Positions 27,009 through 33,461 of a stretch of 64,000 bases of DNA are shown here, in pieces. The stretch is from an uncultured Lachnospiraceae bacterium. Lineage in GTDB: Bacteria > Bacillota > Clostridia > Lachnospirales > Lachnospiraceae. The stretch is from assembly GCA_910583965.1 (NCBI GenBank), contig CAJUAE010000008.1:9787-73786 (forward strand), written 5' to 3'. Under the pieces are notes generated by a model, which made no database searches, was not told the origin of the DNA, and saw only the letters and a list, made by a program, of their open reading frames with translations. The first letter of the stretch is position 1, and every line of letters starts with the position of its first letter. The translations under genes and the position numbers were made by a program.

Positions 27009-28202
27009 ATGGAAAAACCAGCAATTGCCGGAGGAACTCCGGTTCGAGATACGAAACTATTTTATGGTCATCAGTACATTGATATGGCGGATGTCAAGGC
27101 TGTGGAGGAAGTATTGACCAGTGATTATCTGACTTGTGGACCGAAAGTTACAGCACTTGAGCAAAAACTCTGTGCGTTGACAGGAGCAAAGTATGCCGTT
27201 GCTTGCAGCAATGGCACTGCTGCGCTCCATATAGCGGCGATGGCAGCAGGTGTTGGCGTGGGCGATGAACTAATTACAACCCCTATTACATTTGCAGCTT
27301 CTGCAAACTGTGCACTTTACTGTGGGGCAAAACCAGTTTTTGCGGATATTGATCCAAAAACTTATAATATTGACCCAGAGCGTGTTCGGGAGAAGCTTAC
27401 CAGCCAGACAAAAGCGGTGGTCGCGGTGGATTATACAGGACAGGCTGTTAAGTTAGATGAACTGATGGCGTTATGTCATGAGAGGGATATTGTTCTAATA
27501 GAGGATGCTTCCCATTCGATTGGCACAAAATATAAAGGAAAACCAGTGGGCAGCATTGCAGATATGACAACGTTTAGTTTTCACCCTGTCAAGACAGTGA
27601 CAGGCGGTGAGGGTGGCGCAGTCCTTACAAATCGAGAGGATTTATACGAAAGACTTTTGCTCTGCCGTTCACATGGTATTACAAAAGAGGAACCATATTA
27701 TGTGAATGAGAGTCATGGTCCTTGGTATCACGAGCAAATTGATTTGGGATATAATTATAGACTGACAGATATTCAATGTGCATTGATATTAAGCCAGATT
27801 GACAAGCTTGCGCAGTTTTCTAAACGGCGCAGAGAGATTGTAGAACGATATAATGAAGCATTTTTGCAGATACCACAACTTTTTGTGCAGCAGGAGATTC
27901 CAGAGTCGGACACGACCAGACATCTCTACATACTGCGGATACGACCAGAATTACTAAAGATTGACCGCAGAGAATTTTTTGAGGCGATGACAGCAGAGAA
28001 TATTTGCTGCAATGTGCATTATATTCCAGTGTACTGGCACCCTTACTATGAGAAGCTTGGCTATCAAAAAGGACTCTGCCCAAATGCGGAAAAGTTGTAT
28101 CAGGAGATGATGAGTTTGCCAATTTATTATTCCTTGACAGACAAGGATGTGGATGATGTGATTCGGGCAGTACAGAAAATCGTGGATTATTATAAAAAGT
28201 AA
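27009..28202 (+). CDS. pseC: UDP-4-amino-4,6-dideoxy-AltNAc aminotransferase PseC
   Basis: PLP-dependent DegT-family enzyme that adds the 4-amino group to the PseB product using glutamate. Visible features: FYGHQYID, LTSDYLTCGPKV, ACSNGTAALH, EDASHSIG, the catalytic lysine near residue 195 in SFHPVKTVTGGEGG, and LGYNYRLTDIQCALILSQ, with the HYIPVYWHPYY segment near the end. 397 residues from ATG 27009; AGGA is about 14 nt upstream, and ATG 26979 (inside the end of pseB) is a weaker alternative. Secure by motif and position. Confidence 0.93.
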   Translation: MEKPAIAGGTPVRDTKLFYGHQYIDMADVKAVEEVLTSDYLTCGPKVTALEQKLCALTGAKYAVACSNGTAALHIAAMAAGVGVGDELITTPITFAASANCALYCGAKPVFADIDPKTYNIDPERVREKLTSQTKAVVAVDYTGQAVKLDELMALCHERDIVLIEDASHSIGTKYKGKPVGSIADMTTFSFHPVKTVTGGEGGAVLTNREDLYERLLLCRSHGITKEEPYYVNESHGPWYHEQIDLGYNYRLTDIQCALILSQIDKLAQFSKRRREIVERYNEAFLQIPQLFVQQEIPESDTTRHLYILRIRPELLKIDRREFFEAMTAENICCNVHYIPVYWHPYYEKLGYQKGLCPNAEKLYQEMMSLPIYYSLTDKDVDDVIRAVQKIVDYYKK

Positions 28203-28228
28203 AAGATAAAAAATTAAGGGGCATTTGG

Positions 28229-28933
28229 ATGAAAAGCATAGCAATTATAACAGCAAGAGGTGGCAGTAAGCGGATTCCGCGCAAAAATATCAGGCCGTTT
28301 TTGGGAAAGCCAATTTTGGAATACAGTATTGCGGCAGCATTGCAGACAGGATTGTTTGAGGAAGTGATGGTGTCAACCGATGACGCAGAGATTGCGCAGA
28401 TTGCACAGCAAGCAGGGGCAAAGGTTCCTTTTTTTCGGAGTGAAGAAACAGCGAATGATTTTGCTACCACAGCGGATGTGATCGCGGAAGTTTTAACGAC
28501 ATATGCGCAGACAGGAAAGGAATTTCAAGCGGCATGTTGCATTTATCCCACAACGCCTTTTGTGACAGCAAATATTTTAAGCACAGCAATGCAGCTATTA
28601 GAACAGGAGCAGGCAGACTGTGTGATTCCAGTTGTAAGATTTTCTTTTCCACCACAAAGAGGCGTTATTATTAACAATAATAAAATTACCCCTAAATGGC
28701 CAGAAAATATGGCAAAGCGCTCGCAGGATTTAGAACCTCTTTATCATGACTGCGGTCAATTTTATTGTCTGAATGTGGAGCGTTTTTTGCAGCAAAAGGT
28801 AATCTGGATGGAACATGCAGTTCCAATAATACAAGAGGAACGCTATGTACAGGATATTGATACGCTGGAGGATTGGGCACTTGCAGAAATGAAGTATAAA
28901 CTGTTGCAAGTGGAAAAGAATTTAGATTCGTGA
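28229..28933 (+). CDS. pseF: Pseudaminic acid cytidylyltransferase PseF
   Basis: Activates pseudaminic acid with CTP to CMP-Pse, the donor for glycosyltransferases. The 234-residue protein has the CMP-NeuAc synthetase-type signature ARGGSKRIPRKNI at residues 9-21, STDDAEIA, CIYPTTPF and the D-x-D metal site in VQDIDTLEDW near the C-terminus. AAGGGGC ribosome site. It precedes pseI; activation before synthesis in gene order is common in these operons. Confidence 0.95.
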   Translation: MKSIAIITARGGSKRIPRKNIRPFLGKPILEYSIAAALQTGLFEEVMVSTDDAEIAQIAQQAGAKVPFFRSEETANDFATTADVIAEVLTTYAQTGKEFQAACCIYPTTPFVTANILSTAMQLLEQEQADCVIPVVRFSFPPQRGVIINNNKITPKWPENMAKRSQDLEPLYHDCGQFYCLNVERFLQQKVIWMEHAVPIIQEERYVQDIDTLEDWALAEMKYKLLQVEKNLDS

Positions 28934-28954
28934 AAGGATAAGTGAAAGGATAAG

Positions 28955-30019
28955 ATGGGCAGTACAATCAATATAAATGGACGAGTGATAGGAGATGGAT
29001 ATCCAGCCTATATCATCGCGGAGATGTCTGCAAATCATGCAGGTAGTATCGAGCGGGCATTGGAATTAATTCATGTGGCCAAAGATGCTGGCGCGGATTG
29101 TGTAAAGATACAGACTTACACAGCAGATACGATGACCATAGACTGCCAGAATCAATATTTTCAGATTGGAAAAGGCACTTGGGAGGGGGAAAATCTTTAC
29201 GGGTTGTATCAGAAGGCATATACACCGTGGGAGTGGCACGAACAACTTCGCGATGAGGCGAAAAAAGTTGGAATTGATTTTCTCTCGACTCCGTTTGATA
29301 CTACTTCTGTTGATTTTCTTGAGAAATTGGGAGTGGAGTTTTATAAGATTGCTTCTTTTGAGCTGGTAGATATTCCTTTGTTGGAATATATTGCTTCCAA
29401 GCAGAAACCAATTATTATGTCCACAGCGATGGGAACTTTGGAAGAAATCGAGGAGGCAGTTGCAGCAATTTATCGTACAGGGAATAGACAGCTTGCACTG
29501 ATGAAGTGCTCAAGCGCATATCCAGCAAAAAGTGAGGAGATGAATCTTAGTACAATCCGAGATATGAAACAACGGTTTGGAACGCCGGTAGGGCTTTCAG
29601 ACCATTCTATGGGCGCTTTTAGTGCTACTACAGCGATTGCAATCGGCGCAAATGTGATTGAGAAACATTTTTGTATCAGTCGTGCAATTAAAAATCCAGA
29701 TTCTAGCTTTTCTATGGAACCCGCAGAATTTCGAGATATGGTTGACCAAGTGCGCGAAGTGGAAAAAGCAATGGGAACTGTCTGCTATGGTATTTCCAGT
29801 CAGGAGGAAAGCAATGCATGTTTTCGTCGTTCTTTATTTGTAGTGCAAGATATTGCGGCAGGCGAAAGGCTTACACCAGAGAATATTAGAAGTATTCGAC
29901 CAGCATATGGACTGAAACCAAAACATTATAAGGAAGTGTTAGGGCGAACTGCAAAGCGTGATTTAAAGCGCGGGACACCATTGGCTTTTTCTGATATCAG
30001 TGATATTTGTGACAGATAA
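28955..30019 (+). CDS. pseI: Pseudaminic acid synthase PseI
   Basis: Condenses the PseG product with phosphoenolpyruvate to give pseudaminic acid. The NeuB-type barrel is clear: YIIAEMSANHAGS, GADCVKIQTYT, DFLSTPFD, YKIASFELVDIPLL (the Pse-type variant of the NeuB SGEI...LPLL segment), GLSDHS and EKHFC; the C-terminal SAF antifreeze-like domain covers about residues 290-350 with RSIRPAYGLKPK. 354 residues is full length. A weak A/T-rich hairpin follows the gene. Confidence 0.95.
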   Translation: MGSTININGRVIGDGYPAYIIAEMSANHAGSIERALELIHVAKDAGADCVKIQTYTADTMTIDCQNQYFQIGKGTWEGENLYGLYQKAYTPWEWHEQLRDEAKKVGIDFLSTPFDTTSVDFLEKLGVEFYKIASFELVDIPLLEYIASKQKPIIMSTAMGTLEEIEEAVAAIYRTGNRQLALMKCSSAYPAKSEEMNLSTIRDMKQRFGTPVGLSDHSMGAFSATTAIAIGANVIEKHFCISRAIKNPDSSFSMEPAEFRDMVDQVREVEKAMGTVCYGISSQEESNACFRRSLFVVQDIAAGERLTPENIRSIRPAYGLKPKHYKEVLGRTAKRDLKRGTPLAFSDISDICDR

Positions 30020-30056
30020 AATCTGCCGTGAGTAAGCTGCATAGTGGTAGATTTCT
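30018..30056 (+). terminator. Weak hairpin after pseI
   Basis: AAATCTGCC pairs with GGTAGATTT (one G-T pair) around an 18-nt loop, then CTTTAT. A second inverted repeat, TGGCG...CGCCA, lies at 30088-30110 inside TATACTGAG...CAGTATA. It may attenuate rather than stop transcription, since pseH and the rest of the pathway follow. Confidence 0.4.
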
Positions 30057-30178
30057 TTATGCGGTTGTGTGTATTATATTATACTGAGTGGCGAATCTGC
30101 TTGACCGCCAGTATAGATTCTTGGTCCTTTATAGATTTTTAAAGTCTTTTCGAGATGCTATCTTAAAAAGGAGATTCA

Positions 30179-30652
30179 ATGGGAATAAGCAAAACAAAAT
30201 TGCACTTGCGACAAGTGTGCTTAGCAGATAGAGAACTTTTGTTTGAATGGGCAAATGACGATACAGTCCGAGCCAATGCATTTCATACAGAAAAAATACC
30301 TTATACAGACCATATAAAGTGGTTTGCAAATATAATGACAAAGGATTCTATCTATCAATATATCTTATGCGACAATGAGCTTCCAGTGGGACAGATTCGG
30401 CTAAATATTGAGGGCGATAAGGCGTTTATTGATTATAGTATTGCTGCAAAATATAGAGGAATGGGATATGGGACTACATTGATGCAGTTGTTTTTGCAGG
30501 AACTAGAAACTGTAAAGATGTTGGATAAGCGAACGCTTGTTGGACAAGTAAAACAGGAGAATCTTGCGTCGGCAAGGGTTTTTGAAAAATGTGGATTTAC
30601 ACCAATAAAAAAGAAGGATGTTATCCAATATGAACTTGTTTGGAGGCAGTGA
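30179..30652 (+). CDS. pseH: UDP-4-amino-sugar N-acetyltransferase PseH
   Basis: GNAT enzyme that acetylates the 4-amino group of the PseC product using acetyl-CoA. The 157-residue protein shows the PseH pattern LRQVCLADRELLFEWANDD, HIKWFAN, IDYSIAAKYRGMGYGTTLM (acetyl-CoA loop) and ASARVFEKCGF. AAAGGAG 6 nt before ATG. A formyltransferase-like enzyme is encoded 3 nt downstream, and it could compete for the same amino group. Confidence 0.92.
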   Translation: MGISKTKLHLRQVCLADRELLFEWANDDTVRANAFHTEKIPYTDHIKWFANIMTKDSIYQYILCDNELPVGQIRLNIEGDKAFIDYSIAAKYRGMGYGTTLMQLFLQELETVKMLDKRTLVGQVKQENLASARVFEKCGFTPIKKKDVIQYELVWRQ

Positions 30653-30655
30653 GGA

Positions 30656-31363
30656 ATGCGAATTATTATAGCGACGATTAAGTCTTGGAACATTGCGCAC
30701 GCACAAGCAATGCAAAAAAGGTATGAAGGGGAACATGAAATTTGCATCTATACAAAGAAAGAAGAATTTACAGCGGAAAATGTGCGCAATTTTCAGCCGG
30801 ATTATATCTTTTTGCCACATTGGTCTTATATTATGCCGCGTGAGATTACGGATAACTGGGAATGCGTGGTATTTCATATGACAGATTTACCTTATGGGCG
30901 TGGCGGAAGTCCTCTGCAAAATCTGATTGTGCGTGGTCATAAAGAAACAAAAATTTCAGCGATTAAGATGACAGAGAAACTTGACGGCGGACCGGTGTAT
31001 ATGAAACATGCGTTATCTTTGGAAGGCAGTGCACAAGAGATTTTTATACGATGCGCAGATATTATTTTTGAGAAGATGATACCACTTTTTTTGGAGGGTG
31101 GAAATCGGAAAAAACAAGAACCTGTACCGCAGGAGGGCGAACCAGTAATCTTTAAACGCAGGAAGCCAGAAGAAAGTCAAATAACACCAGAAATGGATTT
31201 AGACAAAATTTATGATTATATTAGAATGTTGGATGCAGAGGATTACCCAAGAGCATTTATAGAGTTTGGAAAGTATTGTTTAGAGTTTGAGAAGGCAGAC
31301 TTTTCTACGGAGAAAAAAGAACTTTCGGCGCGGGTAGTTTTTCGGTGTAAAGATGAATTATAA
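30656..31363 (+). CDS. Sugar N-formyltransferase-like protein (PseJ-like)
   Basis: Methionyl-tRNA-formyltransferase-fold protein, 235 residues. Family motif FHMTDLPYGRGGSPLQNL (catalytic His near residue 73) and LDGGPVY (Asp near 109) match the sugar formyltransferases that use N10-formyl-tetrahydrofolate. No tRNA-binding C-terminal domain is present. Lying directly after pseH, it resembles PseJ-type enzymes that formylate the 4-amino group of the PseC product, which would give a 7-N-formyl pseudaminic acid. The reaction is inference from position and motifs. Confidence 0.75.
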   Translation: MRIIIATIKSWNIAHAQAMQKRYEGEHEICIYTKKEEFTAENVRNFQPDYIFLPHWSYIMPREITDNWECVVFHMTDLPYGRGGSPLQNLIVRGHKETKISAIKMTEKLDGGPVYMKHALSLEGSAQEIFIRCADIIFEKMIPLFLEGGNRKKQEPVPQEGEPVIFKRRKPEESQITPEMDLDKIYDYIRMLDAEDYPRAFIEFGKYCLEFEKADFSTEKKELSARVVFRCKDEL

Positions 31364-31377
31364 CGAAGCGGAGGGTA

Positions 31378-31465
31378 GTGTGAAAAATAGTTCTAAGGCA
31401 GCAAAAGACACTGCCTAAGAACGATTAAGTTTCACACAGGAAAAAACGCAAAGGACAGCGTTTTT
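31378..31465 (+). terminator. Nested hairpin pair in the pse operon
   Basis: GTTCTAAGGCAG and CTGCCTAAGAAC form a perfect 12-bp stem (31390-31422) that is itself enclosed by GTGTGAAA (31378-31385) and TTTCACAC (31430-31437). A second stem, AAAAACGC with GCGTTTTT (31442-31465), follows and has a U run, so it can act as a terminator in either direction. It divides the operon before the PIG-L gene. Confidence 0.75.
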
Positions 31466-31476
31466 CATTTCTATTT

Positions 31477-31504
31477 GAGCCACCAAAAGGCGGCATGGGG
31501 GATT
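31477..31504 (+). repeat. Weak hairpin cassette before the PIG-L gene
   Basis: GAGCCACCAAAAGGCGGCATGGGGGATT, read as a degenerate relative of the hairpin cassette (stem GCC-x-AAAAGGC, then ATGGGGGATT). It ends 4 nt before the start codon and supplies the GGGGG ribosome site. Confidence 0.4.
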
Positions 31505-31507
31505 AAT

Positions 31508-32206
31508 ATGAAAAAGGTATTAATTGTGGCAGCGCATCCTGATGATGAGGTTCTTGGTGTTGGCGGTACCGTTGCAAGACACGTGGCGGAAGGCGATGAG
31601 GTTTATGCTTTAATCTTAGGGGAAGGACAGACTTCCCGCGGCAGACACAGAGAGGATATCGATCAAAAGGTGGTGGAAGCGTTACATAAAAATACGTTGG
31701 ATAGCGCCAAGGCAGTTGGCTATCAGGAAGTATTTTTTGCGGACTTTCCCGATAATCGTTTTGACCATGTGGATTTACTTGATATTGTAAAAGTAGTCGA
31801 ACAAATGATTGGAAAGTTGCATCCAGAGATTGTCTATACACATTACAGCGGAGATTTGAATGTGGATCATCAGTATACGGCGCGTGCAGTGCTTACGGCA
31901 TCAAGACCAATCGGAGATTACTGTGTTGCAGAAATTTATGCTTTTGAGACGCTCTCCTCGTCAGAATGGAATTTTGATTATAGCGCGCAGCCTGCGTTTT
32001 GTCCCAATGTATTTGTGGATATTACAGATTATTATTACAAAAAGGAACAAGCAATGAACTGTTATGTGTCAGAACTTTGCGATTTTCCACATCCAAGAAG
32101 TCTTGTGGGCATGGATTCTCTGTCAAAAACACGCGGTATGACAGCGGGCATGGAGCGGGCAGAGGCATTTATGCTGGTGCGGAGTGTGAGGAGGCGTTTG
32201 GGTTAG
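31508..32206 (+). CDS. PIG-L family N-deacetylase
   Basis: LmbE/PIG-L zinc-dependent deacetylase, 232 residues. AAHPDDEVLG (residues 8-17) provides the His and Asp-Asp of the metal site, and HYSGDLNVDHQ near residue 113 supplies the second histidines. The family removes N-acetyl groups from sugars. Inside the Pse operon and abutting pseG with no spacer, it could deacetylate a Pse intermediate or the finished residue so another acyl group, such as formyl, can be added. ATG 31508 is preceded by GGGGG. Confidence 0.85.
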   Translation: MKKVLIVAAHPDDEVLGVGGTVARHVAEGDEVYALILGEGQTSRGRHREDIDQKVVEALHKNTLDSAKAVGYQEVFFADFPDNRFDHVDLLDIVKVVEQMIGKLHPEIVYTHYSGDLNVDHQYTARAVLTASRPIGDYCVAEIYAFETLSSSEWNFDYSAQPAFCPNVFVDITDYYYKKEQAMNCYVSELCDFPHPRSLVGMDSLSKTRGMTAGMERAEAFMLVRSVRRRLG

Positions 32207-33331
32207 ATGTTTTATATTCGTGCAGACGGAAATACAAAGATTGGCATGGGACATGTTATGCGCTGTCTGTCAGTTGCGGAGGCGGCAGCAGAGATGGACT
32301 GCCTGTTTCCGCCTGTTTTTATTTTGGCGGACGAAGAATGTCGTTCATTAATAGAGGAGAGAGGATTTCAGGTCATTGTTCTGCATACAGACTATCGAGA
32401 TATGATGTGTGAGCTAGATTTGCTAGAAACCATTTTTCAAAAGGAATCTGCCTCTAAAAATAGTGAGAAAAAGTGCGATAATATTGTGTTAGTGGACAGT
32501 TATCAGGCAGAAAACGCATATTATCTTGCTCTTGGCAAAATTGCGAAAACAGTGTGCTTTGAGGATATGGGAGAAGCGCATCCTGTAGATTTGCTAATCA
32601 ATTATAATCTTTATGCCCCGCGGTTAGCTACGCAGTATCATGCAATAGAGACAACACAGCAGACAATAGACAAATATCCTCAAAAAGTGTTGTTAGGAGC
32701 AAACTACATGCCGCTTCGCAGCGCATTTCAAGAGCCTTCTGCTTACTGTGTGGCAGCACAAGTAACCAATGTCACAATCACAACAGGAGGAAGTGATCCT
32801 TATTTTGCGACAGCTACGCTTGTAGATGCATTGTTGCGTGACAAAATCATAACAGAACAAGAGATAACTTTGCATTTGGTCAGTGGACCTTTGAATCAAT
32901 TTGCAGAGGAATTGAAATGTAGATACCAAGACTTTGAGAAAAAATCAACATTTCGGATTCAGATTCATGAAAAGGTAAAGGATATGCGCAGTCTGTTTTT
33001 ACACAGTGATGTGGTTATCACAGCGACAGGAAGTACCATTTATGAAGTTAGTTCGTTAGGCGTTCCAATGATTGTCTTTTATTTTGCGGAAAATCAAAGG
33101 CAAGGTGCTGAGGAGTTAGAGAGGCTAACTGATATTGTCAATGCAGGAAATATTGCCAAGGAGCCTGAGCAAGTGACTGAAGGCGTGCGGAAGGCACTGA
33201 GGCGATGCATTCAGGATAAAAAATATAGAGAATGTTTGCATAGACAGGAAAAGAATCTGATTGATGCGAAAGGAGCACGACGAATTGCAGAACAGATAAG
33301 AGAACTGTGTAACAGCTCAGACAGCGCTTAG
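32207..33331 (+). CDS. pseG: UDP-2,4-diacetamido-trideoxy-altropyranose hydrolase PseG
   Basis: Removes UDP from the diacetylated altrose intermediate before PseI acts. The GT-B-like protein, 374 residues, begins IRADGNTKIGMGHVMRC with the catalytic His16, continues with FEDMGEAHPVDLLINYN and LLGANYMPLR, and has TTGGSDP and ATGSTIYEVSSLGVPMIV in the C-terminal half. The start codon directly follows the stop of the PIG-L gene. It completes the pathway: PseB, C, H, G, I and F are all present. Confidence 0.94.
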   Translation: MFYIRADGNTKIGMGHVMRCLSVAEAAAEMDCLFPPVFILADEECRSLIEERGFQVIVLHTDYRDMMCELDLLETIFQKESASKNSEKKCDNIVLVDSYQAENAYYLALGKIAKTVCFEDMGEAHPVDLLINYNLYAPRLATQYHAIETTQQTIDKYPQKVLLGANYMPLRSAFQEPSAYCVAAQVTNVTITTGGSDPYFATATLVDALLRDKIITEQEITLHLVSGPLNQFAEELKCRYQDFEKKSTFRIQIHEKVKDMRSLFLHSDVVITATGSTIYEVSSLGVPMIVFYFAENQRQGAEELERLTDIVNAGNIAKEPEQVTEGVRKALRRCIQDKKYRECLHRQEKNLIDAKGARRIAEQIRELCNSSDSA

Positions 33332-33461
33332 CATTTACTGCAATTATGGCATACAACCCACGTGAAAACATCATAAAGTAGTTTTGCATGGTTTGATGCT
33401 TGTAACAGAAAATGGTTACAGAACTGCTGTTATTGCAGTGCGTATGAAAGTGGGGAAGAAC

